NCBI GenBank assembly: GCA_021234155.1
Contig: JAJEKV010000041.1
Location: 1,366,447-1,430,446, forward strand
Source of the DNA: Isoetes taiwanensis
Taxonomy: Eukaryota; Streptophyta; Lycopodiopsida; Isoetales; Isoetaceae
Reading direction: 5' to 3'
DNA length: 64,000 nucleotides
Under the pieces are notes generated by a model. That model saw only the letters and a list, made by a program, of their open reading frames with translations. It was not told where the DNA came from and ran no database searches. Numbering within the stretch: position 1 is the stretch's first letter; each line of letters begins with the position of its first letter. Shown here piece after piece: positions 42,365-55,207 of the stretch. A program made the translations under genes and the position numbers.

Positions 42365-45300
42365 TCATTTGGTTCCATTTCTCATTGAAGAACTCGGTGC
42401 AGGCTCATCCTCATCTACTAAGCTATCTGCATAAAGACTACTCTTGTGCTCCAAAACTCGATCTAAAAGATGATCATGAACATCCTTTGGAAGTTTGTAT
42501 ATGTTTTCACTTACAGCCACCATATCAAAGCAACACGACATGACCAAGTGGCTGTATGCATTGCACTCTGGTGCATCTTCAAGCAATTCAAATTCACTAC
42601 CTCCTAAAACTTATAATACTTACCACGAGAGGACCACTTCTCTTCTAGCAAATTTAGCACCCCATGCATCTTTAAAGGCCCTCTCTACAATGTGTTTAGG
42701 CTTAGTGCATTTGATGATGTAGAAGTCTACTGTTCCTTGTTGTTGGCCTCGGATGGTGCGCAAAATTATCCCCAACATCAACTACATGAGAAACCCATTC
42801 ATGATCCCCTTCATAGATGGGACCTGTAATGTTTCCAGCTCGTCTTCAGCAGACTGGAATTAGTTGAGAATAAACCCCAAGATCCTATTACGCTTTTGTT
42901 TATGCACTTCCCAAACTTTCACCCAACTTGATAATTCTGAATAAAGCGAAATCCATATGAGCAACTTTGGTAGGGTCATTGGAATGCATGCAGTCCGATA
43001 CAATGCAACTTTTCGGAACTGTTAATGTCTTACAATCATGGTTGTCACTTCTATCAACCTCATTGATAGCTATCTCCCAAAAAATATATGCAAAAGGAAT
43101 CATGTAAAATAACATGCAATGCAAACAACATGTAAAACCCGAACTCTTGTGTACCGCAAGGATGATCTCCTTCATTGTCACAATCGACTTAAAATGTGCT
43201 CTGCAAAAACACAACCGCATCATGTGCATTCCTTAGTGGTACTTGAATTCCTCTTCAACATCTCATGTGTGAGGGCTCTTTTTATTCAAAGACCAAGCAC
43301 CATCATGCTCACACGCAAGGATTGATTCTGAAATTTTAAAGAAATGCCAATTAAAAAGAACCAATAGACTAAAATAAAAGTAATTACCTTTGCCATGATA
43401 TGATGCAAAAGAAATTCCAGTGTATTGGTTTTCCAATTGCTTTGAAAGAACACGCCTAGGAAGTAGAACATCCTTGCTCCTTTAAATTGATGGGAACATC
43501 CATCGGACCACATGACATGATTCTTGTAATGGACACCCTTGTCGCAAAGGAAAACTACATGTTTTTGCAAACAATGTTGAGCGAAGAGTACATCATGTTC
43601 TCTATCATCACTTATGTAAAAATGTGTTTCCTTAATGATCTTTCTATTACATTTCGTAGAAGGTGGAGCATGCCTATATGTGATGTGCACCAAAAATGGT
43701 GCATTGGTCATTCCTCCAATGCAAGCTTTGTATTTCTTGTTGGATTTTGAAGGTGTAGTTCTCTGCAAAAGTCAATCACTGAAACTATAGTGTCCTTTGG
43801 AAAAGCTGCCAAACACTCCCTAAACTGTTTTGCTTGCCATCTGGCTTCATAATTATGAGGGATGAATGGAATGAGGAAGGTATCAGCAAATTGGAACAAC
43901 TCTGCTACTGGTGTCGTCTTGTAAACAAGCTTGTTGACAGGTTTGGGAGCTTCCTACAAAAGAAGCAAAAACATATATCAGTACCACCTTTTTGGATTTA
44001 ACATTTCAAGTTACTTGTAATACCTTCTTCTTAGCCTTCGGATCTTCTTTCTGACCTGAATTCTCATCAACAGTCTTACCAGCACCACCTTTCTTACGTC
44101 ACGAATTCTCACCGGATCTTGCCCGGCAAGACCACCTTTTTCTTGACCAAACCTTTGTTCTTCCCTGCAGTCTTCTCAGCAGCTCCTTTCTTCTTAACAA
44201 GTTTTTCCTTCTCAGCAAATGTTACCTTGTCCTCCTCATAAACCTGTTATGTTCAAAAGAAGAGTTTGAGCTGAAAAGAATATCTCATTTAAGAATAACA
44301 ATTTGAATTACCTTATCAAATGTCTTCCAATCTACTTGATGGTTCAACTTGTAATCTCTTTCTTTTTTGGACAAGTTGGCACTTTGTTTTTCCACAAGCC
44401 TTGCATTTAGCAGCGGAGACAATTATGTTGATGCCACTCTTCCGATTCATCCTTAGGACATACCAAAGATCTCCAAAGCTCGGAGGTGAAGCATATGTAG
44501 CTTTAGATGCATTGCAGGTTGGTCCTATACCACATACATCACAATTGCATGTGCAATTTGGACCATGGAGGTCCTGATCTAATCTTACTTTGTTTATGGC
44601 CTGTCTCACAAAGTCAACTCTCAAATGGTAGATACAGCAGCAAGTCTCTCTATCTTTTACCTTCCTGACATATGGAGGCTTTAGAGCATGGAATGCTGTA
44701 AATGATATTTGAAAGTATGGATATTGCCTTTCAAATCGTTGGAAGAAAACTTTTTTAAAAAACAAGCAACAACATATCAACAACCTTAAGTTGAAAATCT
44801 TAAACCTTAACAATTTGAAAACAAATTGCTTTAAAATTACCTGTGTCTCTTCAAGAAAGTGTAGTGCATGCAATATCTTCTTTCCAGAAGTTGCTTTTAT
44901 CTTGATGACATGTTTCTTACATGGGAAAACTCTTGTATTGTGTCTCCAAAAATCCACCACTAGTTTTCTCTCGTCATAAGAGAGTTTGTCACATCTAATC
45001 TTATTTTTGAACATGGACCATGGACCCTCACCAAGTTCAGCATCTACTCTTCTTCTTACAGCAGTTGTGACAATCTTTCTGTTCAGGCATAGAGTTCTGG
45101 AGAAAGCTGATTTGTTAATATTGGTATTGACAGCATAAACCATGGCAGCAATTCTTGCCCTCTTAATATCTGTTTTCTTCTCATTCTTATGATCTGCAAA
45201 AGAGTTCTTTAAATTCTCCACAATTTTCTTCATTACAGATTCATCCTTGGAGTTAGGAACAACAAGTTCAGGTAGCCACTTTGCAGCAGACTTAATTATC

Positions 45301-46306
45301 TCTTTCCTATCCCTACAACTTGCATTAACAAGAACCTTTTTCACCTTCACTGCAACCTTTTTTGATAGCATTCTCTTCTTCCATGTGCTTAGATCACCTT
45401 GGAGCAATGCTTCTTCATCTGCTGCAATTTCCCTTTCCCTCTTAAGCTCTCTCTCTTTTCTCCTTAACTCAGCTCTATACCTTCTAAAAGCATGACAATC
45501 TGCTAGAAAAAAAGAATCTGAAGTGAAAAAAGTCAAAGAAACCTTTGTAGAGTTGTTAAATCATGCAAACCTTGCTTACCTTGAAAATGAGGTTGATCAT
45601 GACATTGGGTTCCTTGTGTATTATCTTGGTGACACCCTTCATAACAAGAAAGACAACAAAGATTAGCAAAAGAAAAGTTCAAAGTAAATTCAAGGAATCC
45701 AATTCCTTGAAATCGACTTAAAGAAGGTTGCACACCTTCTTCACTTTGGACATCTTGAGTTCCCTGTTGGCGCCACCCTTCAGACTCTTGGAAATCACCT
45801 TCATGGTAAGAAGGTTGCAAATCTTCATGAAATGCAGACTCTTCATTGTCTCCATAAGGTTCGGGATTGTGACAGTAAACATTTTCTAGAATTAAAGCAA
45901 ACATCAACAAATAAGGAAAGAAATCAACAACAAATATGTAAGTTCAAAATTACCTGAATCTATAGGAATTGATGTAGCCATATGTGGCTGATCTTGTCCG
46001 GCTTCTTTTTCGGTTCAAAGCAAACTCATAGATTAATATGCATTTCAAGCATACATGAAAATGAAATGCATCATGATCCTCAATTACCATGGTAAATATC
46101 TAGCACAAATTCGCTTGCATTCGGACTTTGAAACTTGTTGGCTCGTTCTTGAATCGCACTTGCGGATTTCGACAAATTGCATCAGCAATTCGGGAACAAC
46201 TGCCAAAAAAATTTTCAGTCTGACTCTGGAAAACTTGGAGGCTAGATAGCAAATTAACTTGATTCTTGCACACAGATGCACGAAAAGCTTCTCTCCATTC
46301 CGCCAT
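42365..46306 (-). CDS. Multi-exon transposase of the nested 7.2-kb transposon
   Basis: It starts at 46306 (MAEWREAFRASVCKNQVNLL) and appears to have several exons. A long middle frame (45536-44316, including introns such as about 44835-44720) carries a Lys/Arg-rich region, DERKLVVDFWRHNTRVFP, HALHFLEET, and a Cys-rich block (CTCNCDVCGIG and CKACGKTKC), probably zinc-binding. Exons further left have TYRH, FYISDDREHD, HVMWSDGCSHQFKGAR (about 43515-43465) and HGK at 43399, where a GT donor splits the motif from EHDGAW at about 43300 on the next exon. The C-terminus is at 42365. Asp residues in SDDREHD and SDGC may be catalytic. I recognise this as a plant transposase-like family of proteins but cannot name its superfamily. 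A frameshift in exon 1 (before NASEFVLDIYHG) suggests early decay. Confidence 0.6.
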
Positions 46307-46638
46307 AGACAGAATTGGAGAAATCTAGCAACAAAAGAAATTCATGGTATTTATACTCTGAAGAACTTCAAAACCGCCAAATTTACTTTCAAATTGCTTG
46401 CCAAACATGGCGTCATCACCTCGCATCGCCAGCAAAGACGGATCAACAACCCGCGCGATTCTTTGAAGTGGCAATTTCACGGGGCGGGATCGACCAGCGT
46501 AATTTGGCCGGGGAGGAAATGGCGGGTGAAGTGCTATGACGAGCGAAAAAAATTTCACTTGACGGGTCCAGCACCCAACCAGCACAAGCGTCGCCCACAT
46601 AAAAAGTTGAGTACCTTAAAAAAAAACACACCCCTTAG

Positions 46639-46884
46639 CCTGACTCACTTCAATTCATCACTTGTTCTATCACTACTAACACTTACCTCTTTGGATTTTG
46701 CAGCAGACTCTCCAGATTTGGCTGTTGAACTCTCTCCTACTGCAGAGCTGCTTACTTCATCCTCAATGCCAACACTTTCAAATTGTAGAACTTCTTTAAT
46801 CCTCTCCTTCCATATCTGAAATCCTCCCACTCCCTGAAACACTTCTACTGAGCTTAGAAGTGTAGCTCCAAATCGTGTGGACAT
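46639..46884 (-). pseudogene. Copia gag N-terminus, separated from the rest
   Basis: The frame from 46884 begins MSTRFGATLLSSVEVFQGVG and contains FQIWKERIKEVL, the pattern of copia gag starts (W-K near residue 25). It ends at the 7.2-kb insertion. The rest of gag resumes at 39377. A stop and frame change just before the junction show some decay. The start lies 10 bp inside the PBS, as expected. Confidence 0.8.
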
Positions 46885-46893
46885 GGTTTAGCA

Positions 46894-46906
46894 GGCTCTG
46901 ATACCA
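46894..46906 (-). other. Primer-binding site of the copia element
   Basis: On the minus strand TGGTATCAGAGCC, complementary to initiator tRNA-Met, starts two bases after the 5' LTR end (CA at 46909-46908). Confidence 0.85.
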
Positions 46907-46907
46907 C

Positions 46908-47080
46908 TGAAAGGTAAATAAGGCAAATCTCCAACTTGCTAGTTGATTCAATACAACTTAACTATATAACCATGGTCACACACACATGGTCGAATGTCAA
47001 TAATAAGTCAGTAATACAAAAGATATTCAATGAGAATGAATGAAACTTTCGATGAGCCTCACAATCCGAACTCCCCCTCT
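46908..47080 (-). mobile_element. Truncated 5' LTR of the copia element
   Basis: It matches the outer 173 bp of the 3' LTR (34936-35108) with few differences and then stops abruptly in unrelated satellite-like DNA. About 300 bp of the LTR is missing, so no target duplication can be checked and the promoter half is lost. Confidence 0.8.
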
Positions 47081-47099
47081 GCATTTGTGACTACACGAT

Positions 47100-48600
47100 G
47101 TTGGAGTTTAAGTATACTAATTGTACATATAGTTCACCTTTTAAGAAATGCTATATTTTTAATGAATGCAAGCCTTCATTGGCAACATAGATCTCAAATT
47201 TTATGTGAAAATGACGTAATAGTGCAAGTTTTAAATATAAATATCCATGGACCATTAATGGGTCAATACTTAGACACGTCAAAATTTAAATCATTTAATC
47301 AAGATAACACTCTTTTTCAACTCACACATGATAACACATGTGCATAGAGGTTCTTGATATCATATATTGTAAAAAAAACACAAAGAAATCTACATCTCTC
47401 TTGCTATCATAAACTTACTATTGTGTTTACTACTAGAAGTATTGTAGGTTAGGTATGATAATAATGCATATAGATCATCTTTCATGATGAGCTATATTTT
47501 TTTTATGGATGCAAGCTTTCCTTGGTAATATAGATTTCTAATTTCATGTTAAAATAATTTGCTATATGCAAGAGCTGAATACAAATGGCCATTGACTATT
47601 TATGGTCCACAATTAAACAAATTGCTACACAATATCATCTCTCTAAATATAATCAATAACCATATTTATTATTCATTTGTCATCTATACAATGATAATGA
47701 TGAATTCTTACCTTCTATAGCATAAGGGATGAGTAGAAATCCACATGGATTCAATTTGCTTATGCGTCAATATTACTCCTAATGAGGCAATTCCACAATC
47801 AACTATTATTATTAACCAGATCAATATAGATTAAGATGGTGACGCTTTTGGTTTTATAATGGGCCTAAGCCCTTTGGACCAGTAATGGTCGCGAACATAG
47901 CAGACTATCTTTATTTTCTTATAATAATAGCATTTAATAGTATTCCTTCTTTCTTATTGCATTGGTATTGCAACTTGTTATGTTTTAAGAATATGACTTT
48001 TAAAGGTCACAACTCAAAGCATATGCTTCAAAATTCATGAAAGACATAATCTAGCAAATAATTTGAAGTTGATGCTAATTATAAAATGCTTAATCCAAAC
48101 AACAAGATATGTACATTACATATTTTTAATGAATAGAATAGCTAATGAACTACTTATTTCCCAAAATTCACATTGCAATCGATTAACATGGGGAAGTTTT
48201 TGAATTTTAAACAAACTGTGGACCAATAATGGTCTCAGGACATAAAATTTTCTTGATTTTTTGAGGACAAGTGCTATGCTCATTTTGTGTGCTTTTTTTT
48301 GGATTTGTCTCATATTATTGTAAGCTTTCATATTATAATTTTTTGATGGACAAACTTGAATAATTCTTCTTTTTCTTCTTAAAATATAGACATAAATTAT
48401 TAGTCGATTGTATTAAAAATTGTATTAAAGAACCAAAACATAGAAATCAAGACTAATAAACATTTTTTTGGGATGAAACAACTTGCTTACTACTTATATT
48501 CCAAGCCAAAATTCATTTATTGGCAAAAGTTAGAGATTTGATTCAAGAACAGCCCTCTGGGAACCATTATTGGTCCACAGAAGACAGAAAATAGTTTTGA
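47100..48600. repeat. Diverged satellite-like array, period about 340 bp
   Basis: A palindromic motif of the type GGACCANTAATGGTC occurs at 47249, 47594, 47876, 48220 and 48560, a spacing of 345, 282, 344 and 340 bp. The preceding phrases also match between units (for example 'gctatatttttaatgaatgcaagc' is echoed by 'gctatattttttttatggatgcaagc'). No coding sequence was found. Divergence between units is high. Confidence 0.55.
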
Positions 48601-48867
48601 CCCTGTCATGTTCGATGAACCCTATCTTCCTTATCATACCTCGAAATGAGGTGCAGTTTTTTGTGTTGTACTCTCTAACTTGCATAGAAAACTAAGAAAA
48701 TACTGAAAAAATTCAAAAAAATCATTTCATTAAGACAGTTTTACCTTATGTAAATATAAGGCAGTCTTGGCATGACCTCCTTGTATTCACGTAAGCATAA
48801 CTTCCAAGAATGGGGGTAGATAGATTTTTAGGTATTTTTCATATGGAATATGACGACCATATATAGA

Positions 48868-50391
48868 AATTCTGAACAAGGATGCTGCTACAGTTATCCT
48901 AGGGATCCCATTAGCATTGAACCCTTCTCTTAAAGTTTATGGGAACCAATTGTGTCCAGGATCAAAAGGAAACTGGGGGCCTACTCCTCCTCTCTCTCAC
49001 TAGCTGGCAGAATCCAGATAGCAAATGCAGTAATTGGAAGCACGCATGTGTATTTTTCCTCAGCTATCATAGGTGACAGAGCCTCATATGCAAAAATTGA
49101 AACAGCAATAAGGAAATTTATTTGGCAGGGCACACACAAAGTGGCATGGGATGATTTGATCAAATCAAAGAAAAAAGGGGGATTAGGATGCAAGGACCTG
49201 TATGTGCAAGCACAAGCTCTAGCTGCGAAAATGGTATGGAGGGCAATACACAACAGTTCACCCTCCCCAGCTCAAAAGTTGATCAGATACTGGGTACAAA
49301 AGTCACATCCGGTTGGAAGCCATAATCTTGAACACCAGTTACCTGACTCAGCATACTTCCAATTTTCAGCCTGCTCAGACACTTCTAAAATTCTTAGACA
49401 AATGATTGAGGCATGGAATCTTGCATCTCTCTGTTACAGACCCCCTTATATTGATACTAGGGCAAAGGAAGTCAATTTCTTTTGGCATCCAGGAATGATT
49501 GATAGTGGTAATGACTGTTTGGCATGTAAGCATCCTCAGAAGTATATGCAGTGGCACCAAGCGGGTCTTAGACAGATAGGGGATCTCAGGGATGATACAG
49601 ATGGCTGGAAATCTTGGGCTGAAATAGCAAGAGTCACTAAAGGGTCAAACCTAGATAAAGAGATCTATAACACAATGATGGACAAAGTTAAAAATATAGA
49701 TGAGTTTGCTAGTGGTGGCTGTCAATGGTCCATGAAAGGAAAGGAGACATACCTGGTAAAGGAAATATATAAAGCTATTATGGAACACAAAGACTCAAGA
49801 GCAGCAAGATTATGGAATTGTACTGAGGCAGATCTAGCTAAGGTTTGTAAGAAGGGCTGGAAAAGTTATAGTGCAAACAAGATCAAAACTTTCAGCTGGC
49901 TTATAATCCATCAAGGATTAGTGACAAACTGGAAAAGAGCTAAGTTTAATACAGCCACCTCTCAGTTGTGTCCAATGGGGTGTGGAGAGGTAGAAACCTC
50001 AAATCATGTGTTCCAGTGTAAATTTATCACAGAATTCTGGAGTTGGACAGCTCAGGTCAACAAAGGTGCAATTGGGGAAGGAGGACTCATTCAGTTCTTA
50101 GATACAGATAATAGACTGTTGAATACCACAAGGTCTTTAGGATGTTGGGCAGTTTGGAAACATAGAAACAGGGTGGCCATACAACAGAAAAATCCGAATT
50201 TGATGTGGCTCAAGCAAACCTTTCTCACAGAGCTTAAGAACACAGCTATAACTCATAAATCACTGAAAGGGAAAAACTATGATAGAGAGTGGACAGCTTT
50301 GGGTAGATTTCAGGGATTTCACGAATTTTTTGTAACCAGTCTAACTTGTGGTGATGATATTTTACACAGATGCTATGAGGAGGCTGAATAG
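48868..50391 (+). pseudogene. 5'-truncated LINE: end of reverse transcriptase and zf-RVT region
   Basis: The clean frame from 48952 (477 or more codons) starts SRIKRKLGAYSSSLSLAGR, the post-RT segment of plant L1-type LINEs. It has IRKFIWQGTHKVAWDDLIK and KSKKKGGLGCKDL, and near the end a zf-RVT zinc motif (FSWLIIHQGLVTN to CPMGCGEVETSNHVFQC). Upstream, one frame back, LNKDAATVILGIPLALNPSLK (48873-48935) is the preceding RT piece; one shift joins them. The RT catalytic core and endonuclease are absent, typical of 5' truncation during target-primed reverse transcription. The stop is TAG at about 50389-50391. The copy at 62786 is homologous. Confidence 0.85.
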
Positions 50392-50946
50392 ATTTGGAGC
50401 TTCGGACCGAGGAATGGGAGTTGCCGAGGACTCGTAAAATGAAGACTCAAACGGATGGGGTGGAAGAAGAAGACCTCTTCTTCATACAGCTCAAACAAGA
50501 AATGATCCATGCCTCATTTTTAAAGAAGATTCTAAAACGACCGAGGCTTGGAGACATAACAATTTGAGGCCATTCTTCATGAATCTCTACCATAAATGGC
50601 GAGAAAAAGAGAAGCCCATGTACTCTTGTCGTTGGACTTCACTAACTACCCTAAGTGGCTAAACTCGACCTGCTGCTAAACATCTTGGGAAGAAATAGAG
50701 TTTCTGATCTCACCTTACAGGACTTGATTGAGGCACAGCAGTAATCTACAGAACTACAGTTGGTTGATAGTTGTCTTTATTTTTGAGTACTTCCAGTTAA
50801 CTTATATCAGTCTTAGACTGTATTTTTGTTCACAATCCTCTCAGGAGGAATGTGTATTTGATACTATGCTAGAAAAGTAGTATACTCAGGATTATGTAAA
50901 CCATATTTATGAATAGAAAAACACCTTACCTCCAAAAAAAAAAAAA
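50392..50946 (+). other. LINE 3' region ending in poly(A)
   Basis: After the stop comes about 540 bp, part of which (50460-50730) is shared with 18010-18290, ending in an A-rich run at about 50934-50946. The LINE therefore appears complete at its 3' end. Candidate target repeats 'catatatag' upstream and 'tatatataag' after the poly(A) are similar but not identical. Confidence 0.55.
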
Positions 50947-53549
50947 TATCTTCCTATATATAAGATTACTAGCTGCCTTTTTGGAATTATAAATATCAAC
51001 TTTCCGGCACCAAATTAGAGTAAACTTTGGAGTATTTGTGTTTTTGAAATTATAGACTTTTTTCTGGCCGTCACTTTCCGGCTCAAAGCACAAACGGGGG
51101 CTATGGCGGCTATGTTAGCTTTGGAAAAGCAGGTAAAATGAAGGGCGCAGCTCCGGCGCTTCTGGCCTTGACTCCTAATTCAATCAGATTGCTTCCAGAT
51201 TCCTCTCTCGTCATATCTATACATGCTGAGCCCCATAACTTGCAATCAAATTAGAACCTTAAGTAAAAAAATGTGGATCTACCCACAAATCGTTGGCAAC
51301 AGAGTACACAAGAGGGCACTCTTCAGCGTCTTTCTCGGTTTCGTGGTTCTCTAGAGCACCAAAATCATGTGGATAATTCGGATTCTTACTGCCACATCCT
51401 TGGGTGTATAATAAATTTTGTCAAGATTTTTGGCAAAACTCGGCAACCTGTGAAATTTTTGGTTCATGGCTGAGATAAGACAATTAATGTTTCTTTTCCG
51501 GACGGCCTCTCTCTGGGTCAAAGCAGGAGCAGGGCTATGGCGCCTGTATTTGTTTGGCGGGTAACGAATTTAGAGTAGAATTTCAGTTTTCTGTTATAAA
51601 TGGCATGAACCGAATAACCGATGGATTTTTTGAGCGTTTAGATTGCCGGATGTTCATGCCGATTGCCACAGCCGAGCTTAGAGGTCGATGTGCAAAAGAA
51701 ATATGCAACGAAATTGCACATCCAAGGTGGGCCTTTTGTCAATCGGGATCTTTTCTGCATGTTGATGATGAAGACATCGCTTAAAAATAAGGGCCACAGG
51801 GAGCTTAATCCTTGGAGCTGGTAGTTTTTCGAAGAAAGAACTGTGTCAGATCCAGACTTTGTATGAAAAAGGAAGAAATCGGCTCTGTAAGTTGTTTCCC
51901 AACCTCCTAATACTTTTGCAATGCCTTGGTTGTATTTTTAATAAGCTCAGAACTCTAGATGCTGACTCCGGATATGCTGATTTTACTTAGCTGCTCGCTC
52001 TGATCTATTGTTGGATCTATTTGGGCACGTTACAAAACTTGCTTAGATTTTGTGGGAAAATATTGCCTCCAGAATTATACAAATACTCTACACTGTAAGT
52101 AGTAAAGGCAATGTACCCATACATTTGCAGAGGCTAAGTTTGATTCATTCTATAGAATTCACGGAGGGGCACATGGCTCCGAGTAAACCCACTAAATTTT
52201 GTGCAGATGTAGTCTTACCTCTTATGCATTCAAATGAAAATTGGATACTGGTTTTAATGCCTCTGTAGATGTCAATTTAAAGTTCCTCACGGATGAAAGC
52301 TTTTGTACAGACAGCTAAGCTATTCAAAGCTCCTTTGGCGCCCAAGGCTTGCTCTATTCAGTCGGCTAAGGGAGCTTCACAGATTTAACGGGTTCATGGT
52401 TTTTGAGAAAGAAGGTGCAGTAGAATCGAGGACTTTTTCAAAATATTGTGTTCTGCTTCTAGACCAGCTGTGAGAAATTGAACATAAGTACTGTTTTTTG
52501 TTCTGTTAGAGCATTTTTTTTCCCGTTTCAATCAAGAACTTGAGATCTTTTTTAAGCGTCTGACCGCCGGAGTTGGATTTGTAAGACGAACCCACAAAGC
52601 AAATTATTCATTCATTAGTAGCTTGCAAGTCAAGAGGTTGCTTGCTTTGGTTTAGAGCAGACAAAAAAAATGCAAAATTGTGCTTCGAATCCTGCAAAAA
52701 CCAGGCTAGTTAGCAGGGTAATAATCGATTCTTCATCTGGGAAGCGAAATGGACATGCATTTCCTGTCAAGCTTGCAAACCATGTGCAGGTGTTTCCAAA
52801 ACTCTGTTTTTTAAAATATTTACAGTTGTTCTTTGCACCCGGACTTTAAGCAGTTATTTTGGGTTAATCTGGTGACAGATTCACAAGTTATGTCTACGAC
52901 ACAGTCCCTGTTTTGTGGCTGTGATCTGATTGTAATTTTTCATCCAATAACCTAAATGCGCGAATTCTAAACATTGGGCTTTTGGCAGATTGACTGTACA
53001 ATCTTATTTGGGTAATCCTGTGTGAGAAATTATGCTACACTTATAGAATGGGTAATCCTGTGTGGGAAATTATGGTACACTTATAGAATAATAAATAGCA
53101 GCAATATTGTGCCCAAGAATGCAATCGCAACCGTGAATTTCTGTTGAAGAAAGCAAATGTTGCAGTTATTGTTAATTGTAATAGCTTTCGGGATTCTGTG
53201 ATCTGGTTCATGGTTTCTGCTTTCACAATTTGAAGAAAATGCATTTGAAGAATAATGCATGACAGCCGATTAAATTCCTGGTAGATAAGGCATGAATGAA
53301 GCACAAATTGGCCAGATGTGTGAGGGTGTTTTTGCAACCAGTGGAAATTCTATTGGTTCATGATTTATTATCTCCAAACCTAGAACCAAAATTCTATATG
53401 TCAGAAAATACACTGGTTTAGAAGAGCTAAGGATTAGCTACAAGTTTATTCACAACATTTTTTTCCCTAGCTTTAACTGTGAAAAATACAAAATTAAGCA
53501 ACAAGATGATATAGAATAGAAATTTGTCTGGGCAGTCAGACAACTAATT
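50947..53549. other. Unassigned DNA, no recognisable gene
   Basis: A motif 'tttccgg', then 'caaagcac' or 'caaagcag', then 'gggctatggcg' recurs at about 51078-51107 and 51495-51541, suggesting an old duplication. A 40-bp tandem duplication is at 53010-53089. Open frames of 60-98 codons lack known domains. Confidence 0.4.
53010..53089 (+). repeat. Two-copy tandem duplication, 40 bp
   Basis: 'gggtaatcctgtgtg' through 'cttatagaat' occurs twice, the copies differing at two positions. Confidence 0.85.
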
Positions 53550-55207
53550 GGCCAATGCTTTTGACTAACAAAGAAAAAAAAAGCAAGCAAGAGATACCAG
53601 ACAAAGCTTTTACCCGGTATAGGGTATGGTCGCCATGTTCCGCGCACTTAAGGGGCAAATTGTCCTTAAACATCCGGATTTCACCCAAATTTCGATCTGT
53701 CAATTTATTGGGATACCTAATGTTGTCCTCAACAACTTCCCAGAAGAAACTTTTCCGAAATTCAATCTCCATTGAAAGTTATGGTGGCATCAAGAAGGGG
53801 GGGTCCAACGTCCACCCTCGCCTGTCCCCAAACCACACTTCGCGGTACCCGAGGCCCTCTTTAGCGGCCTTTATGGCGTGCTAGCGCGCGGGAGGTGCCA
53901 CGTACCGCGCACATGTTGCCACCTATCGCAAGAATTGCCGGATCGCACGCCACGCCCGCTCCCACTTCAGAGGCCACATCTCATTATTAGTGGCGGGCCT
54001 AGGTGCCATATACGAGGTCTAGGTCGCCAGCTACCAATACGTATGGTACCGGCGTTCGAGGTACCGCCAACGGTAACCGTTGGTCTTTTGGCCCACTTCC
54101 GCCAGAATTCGAGGCGAATTTCTCCACTCTAACTCCAATTCTTCACCCAATTTGGCCCGAACATTCCTGGCCATAATGGGATGCCAATTAATTCGGCCAG
54201 AAGGCCGATTCTTCAAATCCTCGCCCATCATTGCGATTAAGCCCTTAAATTGAGCGATCGAGCAGGGGGGAAGATACGCCATTTCCTTTCAAGCATCCGG
54301 TTTCAAGCGCCCGAGGTATGTTCTCGTGTTCGATATGTTTTTGTTTCTTATCTTCCATTGATCTTGTGCTTTGTCGTTGTGTGTTAGGGTTTAGGCGCCA
54401 TGGATGCACGATTTAACCGCTTATCCCGTGGTCCGGGAGGTCATGGATAGTGAGGGGTGGCGGGTATGATCCGTCCAAGAGAGCTCGCCCTGCCCGCTCC
54501 GAGCGCCATCCTCCCCTTAGCTCCTCCTCGACCTCTACCACTCCTAACTCTTTCAAGATTAGGGAACCATTTTGGTGACCCCCGGCCGAGATCACAACGG
54601 CCGCTTCTCGGTTCTTTCGTCAACCGCCGAGGTATCGCCCAAAATAGTCTCTCAAGTTGAGCTGGCTCGTTCGAGACCGACCGATCCATCGCCAAATCAT
54701 AATAATCACCGGCGACCATGTGCTATTCCAAAGCCCCGTTGGTTAATTTTTGCCGCTGCCCCTTTGTACGTAAAGGCCCCCCGGACGATCCTCGCCTCCT
54801 CTTGCTTCATGTTAGAAACAACCCTTCGGCATATTTTTGTGCAGCCCGAGGGCTCAATTTTGTCCGAACATTATTTTTGTGTAATGGAATGATCCCGCTT
54901 TTATCACATCCATTGCGGTTCATCATTGCTCATTGTTTATGTTCACTTCTATCGTTATTTATTTATGGTTGTGTTCGTGGTCGGGTCCATGCAAATGCAG
55001 TAATGTGCAACAAACACTATTTTAATCAGTTCACTATCTTAGCCATAAATCTTGTACAACAAGTTCACTATTTTCCTTCATATATTATGTACAATGAGTT
55101 GTCGACATGCTTAATTGTCTTGGGTTTCATCCGAAGTCTTCTGATACACTCGCGGCACATTGTCTGTTAATAGCAGTGCCAAATAAAAGGTGAACTGAAT
55201 ATTAAGA
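53550..55207. other. GC-richer unassigned region, possibly decayed coding DNA
   Basis: Minus-strand frames (54282 to 54031, 53772 to 53536) and plus-strand frames (54457-54660, 54572-54892) have protein-like composition but no known domains. The pieces could be two divergent, decayed genes around 54300-54400, where the plus strand has a telo-box-like 'gttagggttt' and an ATG at 54399. I do not assign a function. Confidence 0.3.

Larger units (their letters stand above)
39384..46632. mobile_element. 7249-bp DNA transposon nested in copia gag
   Basis: CCTTAG lies at both 39378-39383 and 46633-46638, directly outside imperfect inverted ends (left GGTGCTTTTTTGCTTAA; right, reversed, GGTGTGTTTTTTTTTAAG, then a shared CAACTTTTT). 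The copia gag resumes on both sides. The left subterminal 100 bp has six GACGG motifs (39457, 39467, 39503, 39511, 39521, 39550), with one facing at 46561; such clusters are typical transposase-binding sites. Inside are a minus-strand transposase gene and a plus-strand accessory gene whose 3' ends converge. A 6-bp duplication does not fit the common plant groups (CACTA 3, hAT 8, Mutator 9), so I leave the superfamily open. Confidence 0.85.
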
